DNA from: an uncultured Bacteroidales bacterium | Lineage (GTDB): Bacteria > Bacteroidota > Bacteroidia > Bacteroidales > Bacteroidaceae | Assembly (NCBI GenBank): GCA_902799355.1 | Contig: CADCAG010000026.1 | Span: 1 to 64,000 of the forward strand | DNA: 64,000 nucleotides | Direction: 5' to 3' | Shown: positions 34,766 to 44,515 of the stretch, one piece after another | Numbering within the stretch: the stretch's first letter is position 1 | Layout: each line of letters begins with the position of its first letter | The notes under the pieces: generated by a model | Seen by the model: the letters and a program-made list of their open reading frames with translations, nothing else | What the model was told of the DNA's origin: nothing | The model's database searches: none | Program-made: the position numbers and the translations under genes

Positions 34766-36566
34766 TTACTTCTTCATGACTTTTCTCGTAGTGCCATCCT
34801 TCATGCGGATGATATTTAGATTCTTCTGTAGCTTATCTACTCGCTTTCCATCTATCGTGAATATCATGGCATTACCATTCTCATCACTCATTATCTGATT
34901 AATACCAGTATCAAGAGTGAATGTACCAGTTACAGTTACATCATGAGCAGGCATCGTCTCAGGAATCTCGCTCCAGCCAGAGAATGTATAACCTTCCTTC
35001 TCAGGTTCAGCCTCAGGCGTAATTGTTGCACCGTACTCAACCTCATAGGTCTTGTATTCCTCACTATCTACTTTGTATATTAACTTATACTTGTTGACGC
35101 TGAATGTACCAGTAACAGTTACGTCATGTGCAGGCATCGTTTCAGGTATTTCGCTCCATCCACTGAAAGTATATCCTTCCTTCTCAGGTGCTGTTTCTGG
35201 CGTAATAGTCGCACCATACTCAACTTCATAACTCTTGTATCTAAACGTACCAGTTACCGTTACGTCATGAGCAGGCATCGTCTCAGGTATCTCACTCCAG
35301 CCGCTGAATGTGTAACCTTCTTTGTCTGCAGGAGCTGCCTCTGGTGTAATGCTAGCACCGTACTCAATCTCATAGGACTTGTATTCAGCATCATCTACTA
35401 TATAGGCCAGCTTGTACTTATTGACATTGAACATACCAGTTACCGTCACATCGTGAGCTGGCATTGTTTCTGGTATCTCACTCCAGCCACTGAAAGTATA
35501 ACCCTCTTTAGTCGGTTCCGCCTCTGGCGTAATGGTTGCACCATACTCGACATCATAGGTCTTGTATTCCTCACTATCTACTTTGTATATTAACTTATAC
35601 TTGTTGACGCTGAATGTACCAGTCACAGTTACGTCATGAGCAGGCATCGTCTCAGGTATTTCGCTCCATCCACTGAAAGTATATCCTTCCTTCTCAGGTG
35701 CTGTTTCTGGCGTAATAGTCGCACCATACTCAACTTCATAACTCTTGTATAAACGTACCAATTACCGTTACGTCATGAGCAGGCATCGTCTCAGGTATCT
35801 CACTCCAGCCTGAGAACGTATAGCCTTCCTTCTCAGGTGCTGCCTCTGCTGTAATGCTTACGCCATACTCAACCTCATAAGTTTTGTATTCCTCACTATC
35901 AACCAGATAGGTCAGCTTATAGCTATTAATGCCAAACGTACCAGTAACTGTAACATCATGAGCAGGCATCGTTTCAGGTATCTCACTCCAGCCACTGAAA
36001 GTATAACCCTCTTTAGTCGGTTCCGCCTCTGGCGTAATGGTTGCACCATACTCGACATCATAGGTTTTGTACTCTACGCCATCGACCATGTAAGTCAGCT
36101 TGTATAATGTGTTGACGGTGAACGACGAATTCTCCACATCCACCTCCTCTGAAGAAGCGGTAGAGAAAAGGATGTTGTTGATGGTGGCCTCTCCATTCAC
36201 AAAACTCTCTGTTGATTTGAGCTTTAAGGTAAGCAATGTTCCACTTGTACCACTAATAGGTTTGAGAGATAAAGAAGTAGAAGTCAAACGATATACCCCT
36301 TCAGACAGACGACCAACTGTTAACGTCTGATCTTCGTCAGTAAAACGCGAAGAAAGCGAACATTTGGTTTTGTCAATACTGATACCATCTGGTAAAGTCA
36401 AGTCCATCTGGAAGGCGACAAGATTCGTATGCTCGTTGTTCAATACGACCTCCACCACAGCGGATTCACCAGGCCGAAGCGCCAAATCCGCTACAGATAT
36501 TTGCTCTGCAAATGCAGTAAGAGTTCCACATAGAACAGCTATTATTATGGATGCTATTTTATTCAT
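34766..36566 (-). pseudogene. InlB-repeat surface protein, split by a 2-bp frameshift
   Basis: The N-terminal part (36566-35736) has a signal peptide, a cohesin-like beta-sandwich (about 20-150) and two InlB / Listeria-Bacteroides repeats (EGYTFSGWSEIPETMPAHDV). It then runs out of frame at GTFIQEL. The second part (34766-35761) has no ATG, continues in another frame with five more repeats and ends in a sorting-like tail (IFTIDGKRV). At 35750/35751 two bases are missing compared with the nearly identical sibling repeat at 35235-35250, where GTFRYKSYEV reads through. Restoring them would give one protein of about 600 residues. It could be a recent pseudogene, phase-variable state or sequencing error. 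Confidence 0.8.
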
Positions 36567-36601
36567 AATCTTTACATTTTAGTCTTATACCCCATTCGTA
36601 C

Positions 36602-39600
36602 TCACTTGATAACAACCTTGTTTCCATTAATAATGTTCACTCCACGTTGCACTTTTGATAGACGACGCCCCTGAAGGTCGTAGATTGTATCATTTAAGTA
36701 ATTTCTTAAGTCTGTAATACCAGTCACCATGCTATTGGAATCCAAGTCATCGAAGCAGATGTCCGTTCCATTGGTAGTAACGAAGTGGATATCATGGATG
36801 CAGATGCCATCCGTTCCCAACCCTTCAAGAGTAATATTCAGCAATTCACCCTCGCAGCCTTTAAACACAGCATTAGAAAGTGAGAGGGCAACTACACGAT
36901 AGCGGTTTTCTGCCACCTTATTATATAATAACTGATGACTTTCCTTCCGCTTGCTATTGATGTGTATGGCAGACATATCTACACCTTGAGGTAGTTCTAC
37001 TTCGAACTGGAAAGCTGTAAAATCTGCATCACCGTCAAGACAGAGTGACAATTCATCCTCTTGCGTACTCTGTAATTGTAACTGACAAAGATCGTAGTTG
37101 AAAGACCGCCTTGATGCCATTGCACTAGCGAAATTTTGGTCGCCAGCGATATGGTTCACAAGGACTACAGCATCTGCAATATTCACCGTCAGGTCTTTGT
37201 TTAGGTCTGCCAGTTTCTCACGGAAGGTTTCCGATGGTGTTTCCACTACATAACGGGCAATATCTACCACATCCACCACGTTCACCTTGCTGTCTGTATT
37301 TACATCGCCATAAAGATAGAAATGTGCAGTTACTTCCACATCGTGGTCTGGCATTGTCTCAGGTAGTCCGTTCCAGCCACCAAACACATAGCCATCTTTT
37401 GTTGGCTCTGACTCAGCTGTCAGCACCGCACCAACTTCCACCAATTTTGTCTTGTAGATTTCACCGTCTACTTTGTAGGTTAAAGTATATATAGGAGCAA
37501 AGATGGGATATCCTTCGTTCACATTCTTCGTATCAGCTACCCAATGACGATACTGGCATTCTGAGTTATTGACATCCACCCAAGCGTTGAGTGCATCAAC
37601 TAAATCAGAACGGAAAGCACCGTTTATATATGGTGGAGTATTAAGAGCCCAGGTTGAGCCACTACCAGTGAACCAGGATGAGTTTTCTTCAAGATTATCA
37701 CAAGTTAGGTTGAGATCTGTAGGATAGCTTAATGCGAAAAGATTACTATACCATCTACTTCCAGAACCAGCAACAATACCCGAATATGCAGAAGTAGGAA
37801 TCTTTGCAGCAACATAGGAGTTCTCTATATGTGTTAAATTATTAGTTCCAGAAATTCCTCCAATAAAACCATTATAACAATTGGGTAAAGTAATATCTGT
37901 TCGAGTGTCAGCTATGCCAACGAAGGCCACATTACTTATGTAGACATCTTGTACGCATTCACCAACAACTCCACCTGAAGCCATAACTCCATAGACCTCA
38001 CCATTTACAATACAATTAACAACATTGGTTCTATCTAGTTTTCCTGCAATTGTTCCATTTGATGTCAAACCTTTAATGACACTTGATTTTAATGTCACAT
38101 TTTTTATTGTACTTTCGTTTATTCTTCTAAATAGACCTTGCATATTATCATATTCATTACAATACAGGCCTGTTATCACATGCCCATTACCTTCAAAAGC
38201 GATATTCCCAACGCCCCAAATATGATCCCCCATAGCCGTCCATCTATACATACTTAGGTCAATGTCAGACATAAGAATAATATTGTGAGGACAGGAAAGT
38301 TGATTATTCCCGTTTAGATTATTAACTACTGAAGCAAGCCAAGCCAGCCCTTCCGCACTAGATATATAAACATAACCATTTCCATCATTATAGAAACCGT
38401 CAGGTTGTGAGGTAACAACTTCAGTCCAGCGCAATCTATCAGGAATGTATCTAACAGACTTACTCCATCCACTCACTTCACCCTTCTGGTTTTTCGCTCG
38501 TACATAGATATCCAACAATTCACCAACAGGAAGATTTGACAACTCGCATGGATTACTGGTTACTGGTATTATCGTTCCTTTATCAATACTTTGTTGAGCG
38601 CCAACATACAGAATCTCCCAACTTGACGCATCTCCCTCTTGTTCCCATTCAATTCTGGTTCTAATAAGATCATCGCCCTTAATTGTTGCGTTAGCGATAC
38701 TAACATTTGTAGGATTGTAACATGATGGTTCATAGTTTTTGCCCAAGATAGGGTACCCCCCATTTTCACATGACGCATCAGCTGTCCATGTTTTCAGTAG
38801 CGGGTCATTTGTTTTTACCACCCATGCATTTAGGACATCTAACAGATTTTTGTAAGTATTACCATCTATTGTAATTGGTGTAACTAACACTTGCTTCCCA
38901 TTATCATTAATAAAAGAGGATGCCTCCGAAACAACATCGGTAGTAGGACCGGTTATATTCAATTCATCATTTAACAAACCATAGACATATTGAGTGTTTG
39001 AATTGGAATAGGGACAACCAATAACCATTCCATACTGATTACAATTTTCATCAATTTCAACAGATCCAGTTGAATAGCAGTTTCTAACAACGGCATTAGA
39101 CATAAAGTTACCTATCAAGCCTCCACGGTTCCAAGGATTCCAATTACCTTCCAGTAAATATACACTACCAGTGGCATAACTGTTTTGAACAATAATTCCA
39201 CGTGCATCGCCAATTAAACCAGCAGTTGATTCTCTGCCGTAGACATCCCCCGTAGCAGAGCAATTTGAGACTACTGTGGCATATCCTTCTTGATCGAACA
39301 GGTATCCGCACAACGATCCAACACTCATAGTGCCTTTTACTATAACATTTGAACTACAGCCCAATATTTCTTTTACTTCTACGCCCGACCCGAGTAATCC
39401 ACCATACCCGCCGCCATCTACATTATTATAATAACAATTGACGAGTCCGTCTGTTAATACCACATCAGAGAAACTCGTTTCAGTAGAACCATAACCTGCA
39501 TAGCCAAACAATCCGAGATTACATCCGCTATCATTCACATACAATCCAGAAATAGCGTGATTGTTTCCGTTGAAAACTCCATTAAAACAGGTGTTATACT

Positions 39601-42600
39601 GTGTGTTGGCATACCATCCTCTTCCAATTGGGAACCAACGATAACCTTGTAAATCTATATCAGTAGTTAAAGATATTGTTTTCCCGTCAAATGTTTTAGC
39701 GACATTGCCATGAAGACCATTCACAACCGCAGACAGCCAAGCTAGGCCTTCGGGACTTGATATTGTTACATTGCCATTACCATCTTCAATATAACCTTCT
39801 GGTTGTTCCGTAACGATATCAGTCCAGAATGGAAGGTCAACCATTTCTGTTAATGATGTCCATCCGCTATGGTTGGCATCACAAACACTACGAACACTAA
39901 ATGTATATTCTTTCCCTTGCTGAAGATTATTTATAGTATATGGTTTTGTATTGACAGGAACAATAACGGGAGATTCACTTGGAGTCTCTTTTAGTTGATA
40001 TTTTATCTCCCAGGCAACAGCATCTCCAGCCTCTTCCCAATTAAGAACAACACCTAAATTATTTCCTTGTTTGATGTTTTGAACAGTTAAGTTTTCTACA
40101 TTGGGATATTGAACAACATAATAATCCCCAAATTTGGGCAAACCATTATTTTCTGCATCTGGAATCCAATTTCTTAATGCACCATCATTCATTTGAACAA
40201 CCCCTTTGTTTAATGCATTTAATAAATCAGTTTCTACACCTTCTTCAAAATTGATAGGAGTGCGAAGACTCCATTGAGTATCATTTCTATAGAAAGAGGT
40301 TGTGTCCGAAATAGTAGCCATCCCGCTATACCCCACTACACCCATGGGCAAATCAATACTATAACAATTCTTAATTACACCGCTATTGGCATATGCAGTA
40401 ATCCCTGCATAATAGCAATACGAGCGGAGTTTTATTGAACCACTTGCATAACAATTGATAAATGTGCCTGTAGAGGTGCCGCTAAGTAGCCCTGTCCATC
40501 TGCTTCCATTTACATTTACGTTGGCATAACTATTTTTTATTATTCCCTCATTTTGAGCAACAAGACCGCCAACAAAATCATCTCCAATTATGTTCGAATT
40601 AGTGATGTAGCAGTTTATCATAGTACCACTACCACCACCACACAAAGCACCTGTAAAGTTTCTTCCGCCATGAATACTGGCACCATTAATACCCAAGTTC
40701 TTTATTGTTGAATAATAATATGAGAAAAGAGCCGTCCTGTCATAATGCTCATTAATATATAAATTGGAAATTTCGTAACCATCACCATCAATTGAATAAG
40801 AAAAGGACCCAACAGGTTTCCATTTATATCCACTCAAATCAATATCAGAAACAAATTTTGCATCTAAACCAGAAGGATCTTTTGTATACCAGACGAAGTC
40901 TTCAGCGCATGAGATTAGAACACAGTGGTTCTCTATGTCAATTGTATAGTTTACCGGTTGGGATACAACGATGTCTTGCCAATAAGGGCCCTCAACCATT
41001 AAGGTTACCAATTTCCATGGGCCATACTGACTATTAGCGCCTACAGAGCGGATATAGAAATCATACTCAGTAAACTTTTTAAGGTTTTCAATAGTAATGG
41101 TATTATTAACTACTGTCTCAAGAGTTCCTTCTCCATGAGAGAAACCTTTCTCACCATATTCTACCTGCCATTGAGTGGCTGTTCCGTTTTCTGTCCAGGT
41201 GAGATGAACAGTTGTAGATTCGACAGCTGTTGCAATATTAGACACCATGCGGCAATCGCTGTTTTGGCTGAGCACCAACTTGAAACCAGCATCGTACATA
41301 TTACCACTATAGGTTAGTGTTAATCCATTCTGAGTAGATACTATTGGACTCAGGTCATTCTCATTACCGCCAATCAAACTGCGCATCTGTACAGAGGTAT
41401 TTGCTCCGTCATAGATACCAACTTGTTGATCCTCAAATTCAACAAAATCCGCTACCAACTGGTTCTCATTATTAGCAGATAAGAACGTTACAGTATTGTT
41501 GCAGGGATTAAGATAATTACCACCATCGTATGCATTATGCCCCATCAGATGATAGAACTCTAATGGCTCGTCAACCACGAAGGTGCTTGTGCCTGAGGTT
41601 TGTCCAAGTATAACATTGCCGTTTTCATCTGGAACAATACCAACAATGGCTGACTGGGAACTATTGTAGTCAGAACTGCCAGGATTCACAGCACTCATAA
41701 GATACCAACCATCGGCAAATCCACTCCATCCGAAATTGAAATGGAAGTAGTCGTCTTCTTTGTAACCGTCCAAGACAAAAGTATGACCGCCAGTTCCAAA
41801 ACCGCTATAAATAATAGGGTGGTTCGCCGCCAGATCCTCACGCATCAGGTTATTCCATTCGTCATTGCTAAAAAAGCTTTTCTCTACAAAACTCAAGTCT
41901 GGACTGAAACGGAAGAAGTTAATCAATGCAGCACGAGCCTCCTGAGGAAAGGCACTACTCTCGGATACTCCGTATTCCATATTTGCAGCAACGCCACAAT
42001 CATACATCAACTTGGCAATTGCATTCACCTGTGTTTCAGAACTTTCTGATGTAAGGGCATCTGGCATGTTATTATAATCGTAATTTGACTCTGCATAGTT
42101 AACACTCAATGTGCCGTAGTTGCTGTCATAGCTATGCATTCCCCTACCATGAATAGGATATCCCCAATACTTGACAATTTGCGCCATTGCAGTTGCGACA
42201 CAGCCTGTCCATACATGTCCATCAGGACCATTGGCATCTGTAGGGCAAAGGGCATTGTAGAATTGCCCTTGGTCCCATGTGGTATTAATCAGAGGGTCAA
42301 CACTCTCAGGGAGGTTAGATGGTGCACGATAAGATGCTTTTGCTGCGGACTGTGTCCAGTCTGCATCAGCTGCACGATTCGGTTCTTTTTCAATGGCAGC
42401 CTCCATTTGTGCAGCAAGGTCATCGAAGAAGCCTTTAATATGAGGAGGCAGTTGAACAGATCCGTCTTCTGCAATTGGAAAACTCTTGTCGAAGCTATAG
42501 CCAAGGATTTGATGAGCCACGTCATCTGCACTAACAAGTACGAACGAGCCGTCTCCTACATTCACAATATAGAATGCCGCACGATTGCTCTTCGGCATAT

Positions 42601-42784
42601 TGTGTGTATATACTATATTGATGCTTTGTGGTTCTACGCTTTTCCCCTTTACCTTCTTCATTAAAGAGGATTGTGGAACAAATTTTTTCGCTATTTGTAA
42701 AGCCTGGTCCGGATTAACAGGCTCTGCCATAACGGAATATGCAAATACGAATAATGATACGATGAATAATAAGGCTCTTTTCAT
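36602..42784 (-). CDS. Large secreted C10 (streptopain-type) cysteine protease
   Basis: A signal peptide (1-20) and a propeptide (about 21-155) precede a C10 peptidase domain (about 160-410) with catalytic Cys195 in WTGCVATAMAQ and His334 in TGGHTFVLDGY. Beyond it are three fibronectin III-like domains alternating with beta-helical GLUG-type repeats, then an InlB-like repeat (YVFGGWNGLPETMPDHDV). A dockerin-like pair of calcium motifs (GDVNTDSKVNVVDVVDIARY and LNKDLTVNIADAVVLVNH), a cohesin-like domain and the tail IYDLQGRRL then NGNKVVIK follow. At 2060 residues it is far longer than streptopain. It is probably a surface-attached protease with adhesive domains, perhaps partnered with the cohesin-like gene at 34766. 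Confidence 0.88.
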   Translation of the reverse strand: MKRALLFIVSLFVFAYSVMAEPVNPDQALQIAKKFVPQSSLMKKVKGKSVEPQSINIVYTHNMPKSNRAAFYIVNVGDGSFVLVSADDVAHQILGYSFDKSFPIAEDGSVQLPPHIKGFFDDLAAQMEAAIEKEPNRAADADWTQSAAKASYRAPSNLPESVDPLINTTWDQGQFYNALCPTDANGPDGHVWTGCVATAMAQIVKYWGYPIHGRGMHSYDSNYGTLSVNYAESNYDYNNMPDALTSESSETQVNAIAKLMYDCGVAANMEYGVSESSAFPQEARAALINFFRFSPDLSFVEKSFFSNDEWNNLMREDLAANHPIIYSGFGTGGHTFVLDGYKEDDYFHFNFGWSGFADGWYLMSAVNPGSSDYNSSQSAIVGIVPDENGNVILGQTSGTSTFVVDEPLEFYHLMGHNAYDGGNYLNPCNNTVTFLSANNENQLVADFVEFEDQQVGIYDGANTSVQMRSLIGGNENDLSPIVSTQNGLTLTYSGNMYDAGFKLVLSQNSDCRMVSNIATAVESTTVHLTWTENGTATQWQVEYGEKGFSHGEGTLETVVNNTITIENLKKFTEYDFYIRSVGANSQYGPWKLVTLMVEGPYWQDIVVSQPVNYTIDIENHCVLISCAEDFVWYTKDPSGLDAKFVSDIDLSGYKWKPVGSFSYSIDGDGYEISNLYINEHYDRTALFSYYYSTIKNLGINGASIHGGRNFTGALCGGGSGTMINCYITNSNIIGDDFVGGLVAQNEGIIKNSYANVNVNGSRWTGLLSGTSTGTFINCYASGSIKLRSYCYYAGITAYANSGVIKNCYSIDLPMGVVGYSGMATISDTTSFYRNDTQWSLRTPINFEEGVETDLLNALNKGVVQMNDGALRNWIPDAENNGLPKFGDYYVVQYPNVENLTVQNIKQGNNLGVVLNWEEAGDAVAWEIKYQLKETPSESPVIVPVNTKPYTINNLQQGKEYTFSVRSVCDANHSGWTSLTEMVDLPFWTDIVTEQPEGYIEDGNGNVTISSPEGLAWLSAVVNGLHGNVAKTFDGKTISLTTDIDLQGYRWFPIGRGWYANTQYNTCFNGVFNGNNHAISGLYVNDSGCNLGLFGYAGYGSTETSFSDVVLTDGLVNCYYNNVDGGGYGGLLGSGVEVKEILGCSSNVIVKGTMSVGSLCGYLFDQEGYATVVSNCSATGDVYGRESTAGLIGDARGIIVQNSYATGSVYLLEGNWNPWNRGGLIGNFMSNAVVRNCYSTGSVEIDENCNQYGMVIGCPYSNSNTQYVYGLLNDELNITGPTTDVVSEASSFINDNGKQVLVTPITIDGNTYKNLLDVLNAWVVKTNDPLLKTWTADASCENGGYPILGKNYEPSCYNPTNVSIANATIKGDDLIRTRIEWEQEGDASSWEILYVGAQQSIDKGTIIPVTSNPCELSNLPVGELLDIYVRAKNQKGEVSGWSKSVRYIPDRLRWTEVVTSQPDGFYNDGNGYVYISSAEGLAWLASVVNNLNGNNQLSCPHNIILMSDIDLSMYRWTAMGDHIWGVGNIAFEGNGHVITGLYCNEYDNMQGLFRRINESTIKNVTLKSSVIKGLTSNGTIAGKLDRTNVVNCIVNGEVYGVMASGGVVGECVQDVYISNVAFVGIADTRTDITLPNCYNGFIGGISGTNNLTHIENSYVAAKIPTSAYSGIVAGSGSRWYSNLFALSYPTDLNLTCDNLEENSSWFTGSGSTWALNTPPYINGAFRSDLVDALNAWVDVNNSECQYRHWVADTKNVNEGYPIFAPIYTLTYKVDGEIYKTKLVEVGAVLTAESEPTKDGYVFGGWNGLPETMPDHDVEVTAHFYLYGDVNTDSKVNVVDVVDIARYVVETPSETFREKLADLNKDLTVNIADAVVLVNHIAGDQNFASAMASRRSFNYDLCQLQLQSTQEDELSLCLDGDADFTAFQFEVELPQGVDMSAIHINSKRKESHQLLYNKVAENRYRVVALSLSNAVFKGCEGELLNITLEGLGTDGICIHDIHFVTTNGTDICFDDLDSNSMVTGITDLRNYLNDTIYDLQGRRLSKVQRGVNIINGNKVVIK

Positions 42785-43046
42785 ACCATTGGGTTTTTAA
42801 GTTATTGAACTGTTAATTTGAATACACACAAATACTCTCGCAATCTTGCGTAAACTCCAACTTTCCGTTCTTGATTACTTTCTTTTAATTCGCCAATTAT
42901 CCAAAACAAGAATCAAAAGTGGATATTCTTTGACCTGAAGGTGCAAAGCGACCAAGGTCGATTACATCCTATATGTCCTTGTAAGTTATTTCATTCCTTG
43001 CCCATAGGCATCACAGCTTTAAAGTGTTAGACATTTATTCTGTTTG
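42785..43046 (-). other. Long 5' leader of the C10 protease gene
   Basis: The promoter at 43047-43077 implies an untranslated leader of about 255 bases. I see no large hairpin or convincing upstream ORF beyond a six-codon MPMGKE. Such a long leader could hold a regulatory RNA, but nothing specific is recognised. Confidence 0.4.
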
Positions 43047-43077
43047 CAAAGATAGCAAAAATTATCTAAAGTTCCAA
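43047..43077 (-). promoter_or_regulatory. Promoter of the C10 protease gene
   Basis: On the minus strand TTG (43077-43075), 20 bases and TATCTTTG (43054-43047), exact consensus spacing. Transcription would start near 43041. Confidence 0.65.
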
Positions 43078-43141
43078 ACTTTTACCTAAATATTTGCGAG
43101 AACGGGCTTTTGCAGGTTTAACAGGGATATGGAACGGCAAC

Positions 43142-43167
43142 AAAAAACCGCAGACTCGCGTCTGCGG
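43142..43167 (-). terminator. Terminator of the 30-residue small protein gene
   Basis: CCGCAGAC (43148-43155) pairs perfectly with GTCTGCGG (43160-43167), and on the minus strand the stem is followed by TTTTTT (43147-43142). Confidence 0.85.
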
Positions 43168-43199
43168 CTCTTGATTATTTTCTCTCAAACTTACTTTTC

Positions 43200-43292
43200 T
43201 TACTTAATAAGTACTTTTGCGTTCTTGCAAATGTACATTGCCTCAGCGGCTGCTACAGCCTCAACGGCCAGTGAAATCATTGTTAAAATCAT
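43200..43292 (-). CDS. Small hydrophobic protein (30 aa) with its own promoter and terminator
   Basis: Reading leftward from a TACCTTTG box at 43389-43382 there is a leader, a GGAAAGGG ribosome binding site, ATG at 43292, 30 codons, a stop at 43202-43200 and a perfect terminator. The peptide begins MILTMISLAVEAVAAAEAMY and ends CKNAKVLIK: an Ala/Val-rich helix with two Glu residues, then a basic tail. It fits a small membrane-associated or amphipathic peptide. I do not recognise a family. Confidence 0.65.
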   Translation of the reverse strand: MILTMISLAVEAVAAAEAMYICKNAKVLIK

Positions 43293-43381
43293 AATGTTAC
43301 CCTTTCCTAATCTTTAAAATTGCTAATCCTAAAAACTTTCTTTTTACCTCGCTAGGCCTAATCTTTTTCCTTTTTCGAGGG

Positions 43382-43389
43382 CAAAGGTA
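43382..43389 (-). promoter_or_regulatory. Promoter -7 element of the 30-residue protein gene
   Basis: TACCTTTG on the minus strand (43389-43382), giving a leader of about 85 bases. The DNA upstream (to about 43480) resembles that upstream of the box at 33281-33288, including a shared TACAAAAAT word, suggesting related promoter regions. Confidence 0.55.
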
Positions 43390-43506
43390 CGCACTTTTTT
43401 GATATGTTGCATCACTTTATGACCATTTTCGTACAAAAATAGCGTTTTCTTTGACCTCTATCAACAATATCTGGGTTTCATTGATTTGCATCAAAGAAAT
43501 ATTTTG

Positions 43507-43514
43507 TATCTTTG
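43507..43514 (+). promoter_or_regulatory. Promoter -7 element of the flippase-like gene
   Basis: TATCTTTG at 43507-43514 is nine bases before the ATG at 43524; TTG at 43486-43488 is 18 bases upstream of it. The message would have a leader of only a few bases. Confidence 0.5.
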
Positions 43515-43523
43515 CAGACGAAT

Positions 43524-44510
43524 ATGAAAATGAGTAGTGTTATACTAAAGATATTAATGCCTCTGGTGCTGGGCGCGGCGATACTCTACTGGATGTATCG
43601 TGGCGAGAACTGGCAGCAGATACTCCATGTCATGACCGACGAGATGGACTGGACATGGATGTTGCTGTCGTTCCCCTTCGGCATCCTGGCGCAGATGTTC
43701 CGCGGATGGCGCTGGCGACAGACGCTGGAACCTGTGGGCGAGCACCCACGCACGTCGACGAGCATCCATGCCATCTTCCTGTCGTATGCTGCCTCGCTAC
43801 TCATCCCCCGTGTGGGTGAGTTCACACGCTGTGGCGTGCTGACACGTTGCGACGGCATCTCGTTTCCCAAGGCGTTGGGCACGGTAGTAACGGAGCGCGC
43901 CATCGACTCGCTACTGGTGATGGGCATCACAGCGATCGTCATCCTGCTGGAGATGAGTACTTTCGGCACGTTCTTCCATAAGACGGGTACCAACCTGCAC
44001 GACATCCTCTATAGTTTCTCGTGGGCAGGTTATCTGGTAGTAGCCATCTGTGGCATGGCCATGCTGATACTGTTGCACTTTCTGCTGCACAAGCTCTCTA
44101 TATATAATAAGGTGAAAGCGACGCTGAGTGGCATCTGGCAGGGTGTCATCTCGCTGAAGGATGTCAAGAACATCCCACTGTTCATCTTCTTTACGGTAGG
44201 CATCTGGCTGAGCTACTTCCTGCACTACTACCTAACCTTCTTCTGCTTCGACTTCACAGCAGGACTGGGTCTGGGCTGTGCACTGGTAACATTCATCGTC
44301 GGCTCTATTGCCGTCATCGTCCCTACCCCCAACGGAGCCGGTCCGTGGCACTTTGCCGTGAAGACCATGCTCATTCTCTATGGCGTTGCTGACGAGCACG
44401 CCCTCTACTTTGTACTCATCGTACACACCGTACAGACCATGCTGGTGGTCGTTTTAGGCATCTATGCGTGGCTGGCACTGAATTTCACAACAACGAGGAA
44501 AACCAATTAA
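43524..44510 (+). CDS. Lysylphosphatidylglycerol synthase TM-region / UPF0104 membrane protein
   Basis: Seven to eight membrane helices carry family motifs: a conserved RGWRWRQTLEPVG loop, SLLIPRVGEFTRCGVLTR, a VVTERAIDSLLVM segment and the late PTPNGAGPWHFAVKTML. These match the flippase-like membrane domain of MprF-type proteins, without the aminoacyl-transferase domain. A role in lipid or glycolipid movement is inferred. The ATG at 43524 is preferred over TTG 43512 because the promoter box overlaps the latter. Five bases separate it from the sensor kinase gene. Confidence 0.85.
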   Translation: MKMSSVILKILMPLVLGAAILYWMYRGENWQQILHVMTDEMDWTWMLLSFPFGILAQMFRGWRWRQTLEPVGEHPRTSTSIHAIFLSYAASLLIPRVGEFTRCGVLTRCDGISFPKALGTVVTERAIDSLLVMGITAIVILLEMSTFGTFFHKTGTNLHDILYSFSWAGYLVVAICGMAMLILLHFLLHKLSIYNKVKATLSGIWQGVISLKDVKNIPLFIFFTVGIWLSYFLHYYLTFFCFDFTAGLGLGCALVTFIVGSIAVIVPTPNGAGPWHFAVKTMLILYGVADEHALYFVLIVHTVQTMLVVVLGIYAWLALNFTTTRKTN

Positions 44511-44515
44511 CCATT

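Noticed and set aside
35736..35761. Two independent InlB-repeat genes with a short overlap
   Set aside because: The downstream frame has no ATG and the junction lacks two bases present in the sibling repeat, so a frameshifted single gene fits better.
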